Of a stretch of 48,459 nucleotides of DNA, positions 16,588-24,923 are shown in pieces. The notes under the pieces were generated by a model. The model was given only the letters and a program-made list of their open reading frames with translations. It was not told where the DNA came from and ran no database searches. A program made the translations under genes and the position numbers. The DNA is from an uncultured Collinsella sp. GTDB taxonomy: Bacteria > Actinomycetota > Coriobacteriia > Coriobacteriales > Coriobacteriaceae. The stretch is taken from the NCBI GenBank assembly GCA_937923795.1, contig CALDWI010000064.1, forward strand, positions 1-48,459. The letters run 5' to 3'. Position 1 is the stretch's first letter. The number at the start of each line of letters is the position of its first letter.

Positions 16588-17307
16588 ATGATTCCCAAAT
16601 ACGAGGCGATAGCTGCAGATATTCGTCGAAGTATCGAGGATGGCGCTCTTAAACCGGGCGACAAGCTTCCCACCGTCGTTGAGTTCTGTGAGCTCTATAG
16701 CGTTTCCAAAATCACTGTCAAACGAGCTATCGAGCAAATCACCGAGGAAGGTCTAATTACCAGCCGTCGTGGATCGGGTACCTACGTTAAGGACACGGCG
16801 GGGCTTCCCGGCCAGGCGTTTTTCCAGGGCAAAAACGACCGTGCCCAGGGTTTTTCGTATGAGCACCGCGGGGAGAAGGTGACCTCGGTGGTCTATGATT
16901 TCTCGATTGTTAATCCACCAGCGGACATCGCAGCCCAGCTGGGAATTGCCGAGGATGACTTTGCCTATCACATCGTGCGCGTGCGTCAGGCCGATGAGAA
17001 GCCCATCGTTATCGAGTACACCTACATGCCGCTCGAGCTGATTCCGGGCCTTAAAAAGAAGGACCTGTACGGATCGGTCTACCATTTCATCCGCGAGCAA
17101 TGCGGGCTGAAAATTTCGAGCTTCCACCGTACCATTCGCGCCGTGGCAGCAACCAAGGAAGAAGCTGAGCGCCTGGACACCAAACCTGGCTCTCCCCTGC
17201 TCGAGCTCAAGCAGATTGGCTTTTTGGACAGCGGCGCCGCCTTTGAGTATTCGGTCTCGCGCAACGTTGGCGACCGCTTTGAGTTGCACAACGTAACATT
17301 GGCATAG
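16588..17307 (+). CDS. GntR-family regulator with UTRA domain (HutC/TreR type)
   Basis: The 239-aa protein has a winged helix-turn-helix at residues 1-70 (MIPKYEAIAADIRRSIEDGA, then VSKITVKRAIEQITEEGLI and RRGSGTYV), then a UTRA ligand domain through to the end (EYTYMPLELIPGL, SVSRNVGDRFEL). UTRA regulators usually bind a phosphorylated sugar. Divergence from the bgl operon suggests it controls that operon in response to the phospho-beta-glucoside, which is inference. AAAGGAGG ends five bases before the ATG. The open frame continues upstream but without ribosome site or family similarity. Confidence 0.92.
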   Translation: MIPKYEAIAADIRRSIEDGALKPGDKLPTVVEFCELYSVSKITVKRAIEQITEEGLITSRRGSGTYVKDTAGLPGQAFFQGKNDRAQGFSYEHRGEKVTSVVYDFSIVNPPADIAAQLGIAEDDFAYHIVRVRQADEKPIVIEYTYMPLELIPGLKKKDLYGSVYHFIREQCGLKISSFHRTIRAVAATKEEAERLDTKPGSPLLELKQIGFLDSGAAFEYSVSRNVGDRFELHNVTLA

Positions 17308-17381
17308 GTTTTTGTAGTCATACAGGCGCTCGTTTTGAACAGTTTTACGCGGCGCCCACGCAGCACAATGGGGGTATGAAC

Positions 17382-18314
17382 ATGTCCGATTTGATTAAAC
17401 TGACGCCGATCTTCCACGAGAAAATCTGGGGCGGCCGTCAACTCGAAACCGTATTTGGCTACGACATTCCCGAGGGTCCCATCGGTGAGTGCTGGGCCAT
17501 CTCGGCCCATCCCAACGGTGACTGCCAGATTGCGGAGGGCCCGTATGCCGGCCACACGCTTTCATGGCTGTGGGCCGAGCACCGCGAGCTCTTTGGCAAT
17601 TGCGAGGGCAAGGAGTTCCCGCTGCTCATTAAGATTCTGGATGCCAAGGACGACCTTTCGATCCAGATTCATCCCAACGACGAGTACGCCGCCGAGCACG
17701 AGAACGGCAGCCTGGGCAAAACCGAGTGCTGGTATGTACTGGACTGCGAGCCCGGTGCCACGATCATCGTCGGCCAGCGCGCCAAGGACCGCGTCGAGGC
17801 CGCACAGATGATCGAGGAAGGCCGTTGGGACGACATGCTCAACGTGCTGCCGATCCACAAGGGCGACTTTTTCCAGATTGATTCCGGTACCGTGCACGCC
17901 ATCAAGACCGGCACGCTCATTTTGGAGACGCAGCAGTCGAGCGACGTGACGTATCGCCTGTACGACTACGACCGCCCCGGCACCGACGGCAAGCTGCGCC
18001 CGCTGCACATTGAGCAGAGCCTGGATTGCATCGATTTTGATGCTCAGGCTCCGGTCGACGGTACCGTGACCGCGCCCGAAGTCGACGGCGTGACCGAGCT
18101 CGAGTCTAACTCCTGCTACACCGTCGATCGCGTGCGCGTCGACGGCAGCAAGACTCTCGACCAGCGCTGGCCCTTCATGTGCCTGTCGGTCATCGACGGC
18201 GAAGGCACCGTCTGCGGCGACCCCGTCCACAAGGGAAGCCACCTGCTGGCTCCGAGCACCGTCGGCTCCATCGACCTCGAAGGCAAGATGGAACTGATCG
18301 TCTCGCACCTGTAA
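17382..18314 (+). CDS. manA: Mannose-6-phosphate isomerase, class I
   Basis: ManA interconverts mannose 6-phosphate and fructose 6-phosphate. The 310-aa cupin protein has KIWGGRQL near the start, zinc ligands in SIQIHPNDEYAAEHE and in IDSGTVHAI, and GKTECWYVLD. It is the short Bacillus-type class I form. Two ATG codons compete: the one at 17376 is one base after GGGGG, while the one at 17382 is seven bases away and is preferred. A long nested palindrome begins 17 bp after the stop codon. It stands alone, beside but not in the bgl operon. Confidence 0.93.
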   Translation: MSDLIKLTPIFHEKIWGGRQLETVFGYDIPEGPIGECWAISAHPNGDCQIAEGPYAGHTLSWLWAEHRELFGNCEGKEFPLLIKILDAKDDLSIQIHPNDEYAAEHENGSLGKTECWYVLDCEPGATIIVGQRAKDRVEAAQMIEEGRWDDMLNVLPIHKGDFFQIDSGTVHAIKTGTLILETQQSSDVTYRLYDYDRPGTDGKLRPLHIEQSLDCIDFDAQAPVDGTVTAPEVDGVTELESNSCYTVDRVRVDGSKTLDQRWPFMCLSVIDGEGTVCGDPVHKGSHLLAPSTVGSIDLEGKMELIVSHL

Positions 18315-18331
18315 GCTACCGGTCCCCGAGC

Positions 18332-18462
18332 GCTCGCCGGGACGGGGCGCGGGGTTTGGTCGCCTGCTCGGACAGTCCTGCTCGCACGGAGAGCACATTA
18401 AGTGCTCTCCGGCTCGTGCGGAACTCGCGATCGACCAAACCCCGCGCCCCGTCCCGGCGAGC
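18332..18462 (+). repeat. Long nested palindrome A (constant core, unique arms) after manA
   Basis: Perfect 31-bp arms (18332-18362 and 18432-18462, rich in GGGGCGCGGGG) enclose a 69-nt interior. The interior holds a central hairpin around GGAGAGCAC-ATTA-AGTGCTCTCC. The interior is nearly identical to the reverse complement of the interior of palindrome B, although the arms are unrelated. In the manA transcript the core starts CCTGCTCGG and ends GAACTCGCGAT. No T run follows. Confidence 0.9.
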
Positions 18463-18492
18463 CTCTGGCTAGTAACGACAATCAAAAAGCAA

Positions 18493-18530
18493 CAAGGGGC
18501 TCCCCCGTTCTTCAACGGGGGAGCCCCTTG
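18493..18530 (-). terminator. Strong hairpin, likely terminator between palindromes A and B
   Basis: CAAGGGGCTCCCCCGTT (18493-18509) is perfectly complementary to 18514-18530 over a 4-nt loop. On the minus strand it is followed by TTGTTGCTTTTTG, a modest T-rich tail, so it may end pcrA transcripts. Confidence 0.6.
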
Positions 18531-18613
18531 CCATGTCTAAGTATTCAGCCCACCCGGTTCTCCAGATCAAAAAGCGAGAGGCAGAGCAACGCTCGTTCAG
18601 CAACGTTACCCAA

Positions 18614-18743
18614 GGACCCGGGCGGGCGTATGGGGCAACATCGATCGCGAGTTCCGCACGCAAAGGAGAGCACTTAATGTGCTCTCCGTCTTGCGCAGGA
18701 CTGCCCGAGCAGGCGATGTTGCCCCATACGCCCGCCCGGGTCC
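18614..18743 (-). repeat. Long nested palindrome B (constant core, unique arms) after pcrA
   Basis: Perfect 30-bp arms (18614-18643 and 18714-18743, starting GGACCCGGGCGGGCGTATGG) enclose a 70-nt interior. Read on the minus strand, that is in the pcrA transcript direction, the interior matches palindrome A at about 60 of 70 positions, including the whole central hairpin. It lies 7 bp after the pcrA stop codon. Confidence 0.9.
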
Positions 18744-18750
18744 GCCGGGA

Positions 18751-21651
18751 TCACGACAGCTTGACGATCGGTGCAAAACCTTTCATTAGCTTTTTGGTCT
18801 GGCCGGTCTTTTCGAATTGAACCTCGATCATGTCTCCGACGACCGAGATCACGGTACCCGTGCCAAAGGTCTTGTGGCTCACGGTATCGCCTGCGGCAAA
18901 GTCCTGCGACGCGCTGGCGCGATCGACCTTGCGCTCCACTGTCGGCGACACTTTAGATGACGGCTTTTTGGCTCGCGGCGCACCCGAACCAAAGGTCGAG
19001 GCAACACGGCCGGCGTCGGGCGAGACCCCACGATGGCGCTCGGTCCCGTAGCTGCTGCCGCCAAAGAAATCGTCAAAACTCGATCCACCGCGCGAACCGG
19101 AACCGCCGGTCGAGCGCGTATGCGAACCGAACACCTTGCCGCCATACATATCCGAGCCCATGCCCGAGCCAAAGGTGCCGTGACGGTCGCCGCGTTTCTC
19201 CCAGCCCGTGCCCTCAAAACCGGCAGAACCGATACCGCTAAACTCGATATCCTCAAACGGAATCTCGTTGAGGAAGCGCGAGCGCGGGTTGGCAGAGGTC
19301 GAGCCGTAGGTGCGGCGCGTAGCGGCGTAAGTCAAGAACAGGCGCTTACGGGCGCGCGTGATGGCAACGTAGGCCAGGCGACGCTCCTCCTCGAGCTTGC
19401 CCGGGTCATCGCTGCCGCCAAAGTCGTGCACGTGCGGGAAGATGCCCTCCTCCATGCCGGCCACGAACACCGCCGGGAACTCCAGGCCCTTGGCGGAATG
19501 GATGGTCATCATGGTAATGGCATGCGTCTCGCCGGCCAGGGAATCCAAGTCGGAGCGTAGGGCCAGCCACTCCATGAGTGCCGGCAGCGCCTTACAGGTG
19601 AGCGGACCGTAGGTGCGCTCGATCTCGTCGGCATGCACGGCACCCGCCGGCATCTCTGTCGGCGCGGCATACGCGTTGCCCGCGATGGCGGCGGCCAGGG
19701 CATCCTGCGGAGACAGCGCCGGAGCGGCCAAGCCATCGAGCGGATTAGAGCCCGCGGCGTCACGGGCGCCGACGAGCGCCTCAAACGAGGATGCCGAGGC
19801 GGACGGCCCCGGCTCGGGCGCGGGCGCGCTCACCACGACGGGCTCGGACTCGGCGCCGGCAGGCACATCGGCAACACCGGCTGCGCGCAGCTCTTCCAAG
19901 CTCTCGAGCGTGCCCTCGATATCCTCGTGCGTCTCCTCAAATTCAGCGGCGACGCCCAGGAATTCCTGGATGTTCTCGGCGCGGCTCTCGGACTCCATGG
20001 TGCCCTCGGCGCGGAAAGCCTGCAGCAGGCCCGTCTTATCGACGATCATCTCGACGACGTCCTTGAGTTCGCCGTCCATGCGGCGACCCTCGCGCACCAG
20101 GGAGACAAAGCTCGACAGGCCATTGCGCACCTTGGCGCTAAACATGCCTGTCTCGGCTGTTGCGATCTCGCAGGCCTGGAAGAACGAGCAACGGTTGTCG
20201 CGCGCCAGCTGCTCGATCTTTTGGATCGAGGTGGAGCCGATACCGCGGCGTGGCGTGTTGATGACGCGCTTGACGCTCATCTCGTCTGCCGGGTTCACGA
20301 TCATCTTGAGATAAGCCATGACGTCGCGGACCTCGGCACGGTCGAAGAATCGCGTGCCGCCCACGATCTTGTAGGGCACGCCTGCGCGCAAGAACATATC
20401 TTCGAGAATACGCGACTGGGCGTTGGTGCGATAGAACACGGCAATATCGTCGTAGCTCGTGCCCTTGGAGTGCAGCTTTTCGATCTCGCCGGCAATCCAG
20501 CGGCCCTCGTCGCGCTCGTCGCTTGCCTGGAAGGCCTGAATCTTCTCGCCATCGCCCTCGGCCGTAAACAGACGCTTGTCCTTGCGCTGCGAGTTGTGAC
20601 GCACCACGGCGTTGGCGGCGCTCAGGATATGACCCGTGGAGCGGTAGTTCTGCTCTAGCTTGACGGTCTTGCAGTTTTTAAAGTCCTTCTCAAAGTCCAA
20701 GATGTTGGTGATGTCGGCGCCACGCCAGCTATAAATGGACTGGTCGTCGTCGCCCACGACCATGAGGTTTTGGTACTTGGCGGCCAGCAGGTTGGCGATC
20801 TCGTACTGGACGTGGTTGGTGTCCTGATACTCGTCGACGCTAATGTAGCGGAAGCGCTCCTGGTACTTGTCGAGCACCTCGGGGCGGGTGCGCAGCAGCT
20901 CGAGCGTGCGCACGAGCAGGTCGTCGAAGTCCATCGCGTTGGCGGCGCGCAGGCGGCGTTCCAGCTCCAGGTAGACCTGCGCGGCCTTTTTGTCATTGGG
21001 GCTGTCGGCGGATTTGAGCATGTCCTCGGGGCCGATCATGGCGTTTTTGGCCGAGCTGATCTTGCTGCGGATCATGTTGATGGGGAACTGCTTTTGCTCG
21101 ATACCGAGCGCCTGCATAATGTCGCGCACCATGCGCTTTGAGTCATCGTCATCGTAGATGGTGAACTGACCGGTGTATCCCAGCAGGTCGGCGTCCTCGC
21201 GCAGCATACGCACGCACATGGCATGGAAGGTGCATACCCACATGCCACGGGTGCCGCTGGGAATGAGTGCCGCCAGACGCTCACGCATCTCGGCCGCGGC
21301 CTTGTTGGTAAACGTGATGGCAAGGATCTGCCAGGGCTTAACGCCCAGGTCGCCGAGCATATGTGCGATACGGAAGGTCAAGACGCGGGTCTTGCCCGAG
21401 CCGGCGCCGGCAAGGACCAGCAGCGGGCCCTCGGTGGTCAGGACCGCCTCGCGCTGAGCGGGATTAAGGCTGTCGATGTCGACGAGCGGCTTGGCGGGCT
21501 TGGGCGCCGGCGCGGGAGCGTCGTAGATGTCGAGCGGAACGAGCTCGGGCTCCGGCGCAGCAGGGGCGGTGTATGCATCGAGCGGCACGGGTTCCGGCGC
21601 GGGCGGCACAGGTACCGCGACATTCTTTTCCCAGGGCAAGGGCTGGGTCAT
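18751..21651 (-). CDS. pcrA: UvrD/PcrA-type superfamily 1 DNA helicase
   Basis: The 966-aa ATPase unwinds DNA 3' to 5' in repair and in removal of RecA or stalled polymerase. Motifs: Walker A AGAGSGKT (81-88), DEYQDTN, GDDDQSIYSWRGA, LEQNYRS, HSAKGLEFPAVF and VAITRARKRL. The C-terminus is a Tudor-like module (AAGDTVSHKTFGTGTVISVV), which in PcrA binds RNA polymerase. Unlike standard PcrA (about 730 aa) it has a Pro-rich N-terminal extension with a repeated VPLDxYxAPAxP unit, an Ala/Pro-rich insertion of about 95 residues in subdomain 2B-2A, and a Gly/Ser linker before the Tudor domain. The ATG at 21651 has GAGGAG six bases upstream. Confidence 0.94.
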   Translation of the reverse strand: MTQPLPWEKNVAVPVPPAPEPVPLDAYTAPAAPEPELVPLDIYDAPAPAPKPAKPLVDIDSLNPAQREAVLTTEGPLLVLAGAGSGKTRVLTFRIAHMLGDLGVKPWQILAITFTNKAAAEMRERLAALIPSGTRGMWVCTFHAMCVRMLREDADLLGYTGQFTIYDDDDSKRMVRDIMQALGIEQKQFPINMIRSKISSAKNAMIGPEDMLKSADSPNDKKAAQVYLELERRLRAANAMDFDDLLVRTLELLRTRPEVLDKYQERFRYISVDEYQDTNHVQYEIANLLAAKYQNLMVVGDDDQSIYSWRGADITNILDFEKDFKNCKTVKLEQNYRSTGHILSAANAVVRHNSQRKDKRLFTAEGDGEKIQAFQASDERDEGRWIAGEIEKLHSKGTSYDDIAVFYRTNAQSRILEDMFLRAGVPYKIVGGTRFFDRAEVRDVMAYLKMIVNPADEMSVKRVINTPRRGIGSTSIQKIEQLARDNRCSFFQACEIATAETGMFSAKVRNGLSSFVSLVREGRRMDGELKDVVEMIVDKTGLLQAFRAEGTMESESRAENIQEFLGVAAEFEETHEDIEGTLESLEELRAAGVADVPAGAESEPVVVSAPAPEPGPSASASSFEALVGARDAAGSNPLDGLAAPALSPQDALAAAIAGNAYAAPTEMPAGAVHADEIERTYGPLTCKALPALMEWLALRSDLDSLAGETHAITMMTIHSAKGLEFPAVFVAGMEEGIFPHVHDFGGSDDPGKLEEERRLAYVAITRARKRLFLTYAATRRTYGSTSANPRSRFLNEIPFEDIEFSGIGSAGFEGTGWEKRGDRHGTFGSGMGSDMYGGKVFGSHTRSTGGSGSRGGSSFDDFFGGSSYGTERHRGVSPDAGRVASTFGSGAPRAKKPSSKVSPTVERKVDRASASQDFAAGDTVSHKTFGTGTVISVVGDMIEVQFEKTGQTKKLMKGFAPIVKLS

Positions 21652-21790
21652 GGGCGACTCCTCATCTGACGGACGGCGCGCCTGCGGGCAGCGCCATAGT
21701 TTGAGCCGTACCAGTATACCGAGCCGCGCGGACACCGACGCAAATCACACCACGACTCCGTGCGTCACCGTCAGGCTCGCCCCAACGGAT

Positions 21791-21823
21791 TTGGTGCAAT
21801 GGGGTCAGGTTAGTCTGCACCAA
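21791..21823 (+). repeat. Palindromic element (GGGACAGGTT family, TTGGTGCA arms)
   Basis: TTGGTGCA (21791-21798) and TGCACCAA (21816-21823) flank a core ATGGGGTCAGGTTAGTC. Arms and core correspond to the element at 11386-11416. It lies in the 333-bp gap between uppP and pcrA; the rest of the gap holds the uppP terminator and no gene. Confidence 0.8.
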
Positions 21824-21898
21824 TCTATTGACAATCACGAAACCGCCGATGTCATGGCAGCAGCAGCGAGCGACGGTCAGGGCGAACAAATTGGCATG

Positions 21899-21941
21899 AA
21901 AAGGGGGCGGCATAGACCTTTTGGTCATGCCACCCCCTTTG
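21899..21941. terminator. Terminator of uppP
   Basis: AAAAGGGGGCGGCATAGACC (21899-21918) pairs with 21923-21941 with two mismatches and a TTTT loop. On the minus strand it ends in CCCCCTTTT, 44 bp after the uppP stop codon. Confidence 0.8.
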
Positions 21942-21984
21942 AATGACAAGTTGTCGCCCTGGCCGCCGCGCAACGTCGACTAAG

Positions 21985-22965
21985 TTAGAGGCCGAGCATC
22001 GGCTCCAGAACGAAGAAGTATGCGAGCACTACGATGCCCAGGATGATGCGGTAAACACCGAAGCACTTGAAGTCGTGACGGCGGACGAAGCCCATGAGCC
22101 ACTTGATGGCGATGAGCGACACCACAAAGGCCACAACGCAACCCACGCCCAGGATAGCGACCTCGTTGGCGCCGAACGTACCGCCCTTGATGAAATACTT
22201 GACCAGCTTGAGCGCACTCGCGCCAAACATGACAGGGATGGCCAGGAAGAACGTAAACTTGGACGCCACCGAACGCGTGCAGCCCAAAAGCAGGCCGCCG
22301 ATGATGGTAGAACCGGAGCGAGACGTTCCAGGCACCAGCGAAAGCACCTGGAAGCAGCCGATACCCAGCGCAGTCTTCCAGCTCAGGTCCTCGAGCGTGG
22401 CGATGGAGCCAAAGTCCAGATCCTCGTCATCGCCCTCATCCTCAGCGGTAGCCGCGGCGGGCGCCGCAAAGTGCGCACCGGCGGGACGTCCACCCGACAC
22501 CACAGCACGCGAACCAAACGAACCGGCAACGGCCATTTCCTCGCGCTTGCTCGCGCGCCAGTTCTCGATCACGATAAACAGCACGCCGTACACAATGAGC
22601 GCCAGCGCCACGACGGGAGCATTGTAGAAATGCTCCTCCATCCAGTCGTTAAGCGGCAGACCGATCGCCGCGGCGGGAATGCAGCCGAGCACAATCTTGC
22701 CCCACAGCACCCAGGTGTCGCGACGGCCCTCCTTGCCCTTGCTGGGCGAGAACGGATTGAGCTCATGGAAGAACAGCACACAGACGGCCAGAATGGCGCC
22801 GAGCTGAATCACGACCAGGAACATATTCCAGAACGTCTCGCTCACGTTCATCTTGACGAACTCGTCCACCAAGATCATGTGACCGGTCGACGAAACAGGC
22901 AGCCATTCGGTGATGCCCTCGACCAGGCCCATGAAGGCAGATTTTAGAAGCTCGATAATATCCAA
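21985..22965 (-). CDS. uppP: Undecaprenyl-diphosphatase UppP (BacA)
   Basis: The membrane enzyme regenerates undecaprenyl phosphate for peptidoglycan synthesis and can give bacitracin resistance. The catalytic motifs are GLVEGITEWLPVSSTGHMIL near the N-terminus and PGTSRSGSTIIGG. The 326-aa length exceeds the usual 265-280 because of a hydrophilic insertion of about 50 residues (SKREEMAVAG to DEGDDEDLDFG) in a cytoplasmic loop. The TTG at 22965 is preferred: GGGGG lies five bases upstream and the product then starts like family members (DIIELLKSAFMGLVEG). A GTG at 22986 is in frame but has no proper site. Confidence 0.92.
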   Translation of the reverse strand: MDIIELLKSAFMGLVEGITEWLPVSSTGHMILVDEFVKMNVSETFWNMFLVVIQLGAILAVCVLFFHELNPFSPSKGKEGRRDTWVLWGKIVLGCIPAAAIGLPLNDWMEEHFYNAPVVALALIVYGVLFIVIENWRASKREEMAVAGSFGSRAVVSGGRPAGAHFAAPAAATAEDEGDDEDLDFGSIATLEDLSWKTALGIGCFQVLSLVPGTSRSGSTIIGGLLLGCTRSVASKFTFFLAIPVMFGASALKLVKYFIKGGTFGANEVAILGVGCVVAFVVSLIAIKWLMGFVRRHDFKCFGVYRIILGIVVLAYFFVLEPMLGL

Positions 22966-23212
22966 AGGGACCCCCTCGTTAGACACCCGCCGATATTGTT
23001 CTGCGGACGGTGCGGGCGATGTCCCATTATCAACCGTTCGGGCGCGTCTACGCCTACCCTTACCAAAAAACTCGCCCGTTCACAGAATTGCGAGCGGTCA
23101 AACCCAAATCCTTGGGTATAACTGCAACAAGATAAAGTGTCCGGCGGCCAACGCGCCCGCGCCCGCCCGATGCACGAGCCCCGCGCCCGTGCGATAGACC
23201 AAGGAGGAAACC

Positions 23213-23650
23213 ATGAACGAGGGCTACACCAAGGTATTTGTTTCACTCGACGGTACTGAGCAGCAGGATTTTGTGCTCGCACGCGCCATCAAGGTCGCCG
23301 CGAACAACGGCGCCAAGCTAATCATCGGCCACGTTATCGATTCCACGGCGCTCGAGAGCGCCGGTTCCTATCCGGTCGATCTGGTCAACGGCCTAGAGGA
23401 GGCATTTAAGAACTCCATCGCCAAGCAGCTCGAAGAGGCCAAGGCCAATCCCGATATTCCCGAGGTCGAGGTCATGATTCGCGCCGGCCGTATTCGCGAG
23501 ACGCTCAAGGACGAGATGCTCGACGTGGTTAAGCCCGACCTGGTGCTCTGCGGCGCCCGCGGCCTGTCCTCGATCAAGTATGCGCTGCTGGGTTCGATTT
23601 CGACGTTCCTGCTGCGCAACACCGACTGCGACATCTTGGTCGTGAAGTAG
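23213..23650 (+). CDS. Universal stress protein (UspA family)
   Basis: The 145-aa protein is a single Usp domain with the ATP-binding signature GARGLSSIKYALLGSIS (114-130) and the N-terminal KVFVSLDGTE. ATP-binding Usp proteins modulate stress survival in the cytoplasm. GGAGG lies about six bases before the ATG. TATAAC is present about 100 bp upstream, but a matching -35 is weak. The gene stands alone; a nested palindrome begins 13 bp after its stop codon. Confidence 0.93.
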   Translation: MNEGYTKVFVSLDGTEQQDFVLARAIKVAANNGAKLIIGHVIDSTALESAGSYPVDLVNGLEEAFKNSIAKQLEEAKANPDIPEVEVMIRAGRIRETLKDEMLDVVKPDLVLCGARGLSSIKYALLGSISTFLLRNTDCDILVVK

Positions 23651-23663
23651 GTTCCTTCCCGCC

Positions 23664-23754
23664 GGCGCAAGGCCTGCGGGGTTATCACGCCGACGTCCTC
23701 GCCGCTTCGCGGCTGCGGGATGTCGGCTTAGATAACCCCTCCCGGCCTTGCGCC
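23664..23754 (+). repeat. Long nested palindrome D after uspA
   Basis: GGCGCAAGGCC...GGGGTTATC (23664-23686) is complementary to 23731-23754 with one small internal loop, giving 20 paired bases. The 44-nt interior forms its own hairpin, GCCGACGTCC with GGATGTCGGC. It starts 13 bp after the uspA stop. Its architecture resembles the palindromes at 18 kb, but its core is different. Confidence 0.75.
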
Positions 23755-23794
23755 TTCGTCACCGTACTTCAGCGAGTTGGCCGATAAAAGATGG

Positions 23795-23828
23795 CGTGCC
23801 GCCCCATTTGGGGCGGCACGTTTTGTTT
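23795..23828 (+). terminator. Terminator of uspA
   Basis: CGTGCCGCCCC and GGGGCGGCACG form a perfect 11-bp stem with an ATTT loop, followed by TTTTGTTT. A second partial copy, GGCGGCACGTTTTT, follows at about 23831. Confidence 0.85.
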
Positions 23829-23870
23829 GAGGCGGCACGTTTTTGTTTGGGCGGGCGTTTGCCGTGTGCG

Positions 23871-24914
23871 TTACTCGAAGTATTGGAACTTGTTGGTTGA
23901 GAAGGCGAATGTTACGACGAAGCCTTTGCCGGAGTCGGATGCCGCGGTGACGTCGATGCCCATCTTGGAGCACAGGCGCGCCACCAGATAGAGACCGATG
24001 CCCGTTGCGCGCTTGGTGGTGCGGCCGTTGTCGCCGGTAAAGCCCTTCTCGAACACGCGCGGCAGGTCGGCCGCGCTCACGCCGCAGCCGTTATCCGCGA
24101 CGGCAAGCTCGATGCGCTCGCTTGCCAGGCCCTCGTCCAACAACGCTCCCGAAAACACGATCCTCGCGCCGTCCTCACGCGCATATTTAATGCTGTTCTG
24201 AATGAGCTGGCCCAGAATAAACTCGAGCCACTTCTCGTCGGTAAAAACCTCGAAGTCGAGGTTCTCGCACACCGGGGCCACGTGCGCCGCGATAAGCTCA
24301 CGCGCGTTGGCCTTGATCGCACCCGTCACCAGGGTCTTAAGATCCCAGCGGCGAATCAGGTAGTCGCGCTCCACGACTTCCGAGCGCGCATAGTACAGCG
24401 CCTGGTCGATATAGCGCTCCACGCGGGCAAGCTCGCGGCCCAGGTCATCCACACGCGACAGATCGTCTTCGCTGCCGTCCAGGTTTTCCAAAATCAGATG
24501 GGCTGCTGCCAGGGGCAGCTTGGCCTCGTGGACCCAGCTCTCGATATAGTCGCGATAGTCATCAGTCTGACGCCTGCCTTCGGCAACCTCGTCGCAAGCG
24601 GCTTTGCCCACCCGGCGCAAGACCTCGTACTCGAGCTCGCCCTCGGCATAGGTCGGGCATTGCACCATCTCCTGCACCCATGCGGGACTCTCGAGCTCCT
24701 CTGCCGCACGCTCCAGCTGGCGCAGAAAACGACGACGGCGCGCGTACTCGATCACGATGCCCAGCATGCCAAAGATAAAGGACACACCGACCGCCACGAC
24801 CACGATGGAAACGGGTGCGCCGGCGACCGTCAGCACAAAGCAGCTCAGCAGCACGCCGCACGTCCACACGGCGACGGGAAGCAGCGCATCTTTGAAGAAT
24901 TTGGCGAACGACAT
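23871..24914 (-). CDS. BceS-like sensor histidine kinase
   Basis: The 347-aa protein has two membrane helices close together (residues 11-31 and 36-55) with almost no extracellular loop, then a kinase core. The phosphorylated residue is His-129 in YIESWVHEAKLPLAAAHL. N box QLIQNSIKYA, G boxes DNGCGVSAADL and TGIGLYLV are intact. This is the intramembrane-sensing layout of BceS, GraS and YvcQ, which respond to peptide antibiotics through an ABC transporter. No BceAB-type transporter is adjacent. It follows its response regulator by 9 bp. Confidence 0.9.
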   Translation of the reverse strand: MSFAKFFKDALLPVAVWTCGVLLSCFVLTVAGAPVSIVVVAVGVSFIFGMLGIVIEYARRRRFLRQLERAAEELESPAWVQEMVQCPTYAEGELEYEVLRRVGKAACDEVAEGRRQTDDYRDYIESWVHEAKLPLAAAHLILENLDGSEDDLSRVDDLGRELARVERYIDQALYYARSEVVERDYLIRRWDLKTLVTGAIKANARELIAAHVAPVCENLDFEVFTDEKWLEFILGQLIQNSIKYAREDGARIVFSGALLDEGLASERIELAVADNGCGVSAADLPRVFEKGFTGDNGRTTKRATGIGLYLVARLCSKMGIDVTAASDSGKGFVVTFAFSTNKFQYFE

Positions 24915-24923
24915 AGCCGGCCC

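Noticed and set aside
18332..18743. Palindromes A and B as ordinary Rho-independent terminators
   Set aside because: No T run follows either, the 70-nt interior is conserved between them, and a separate hairpin lies between them.
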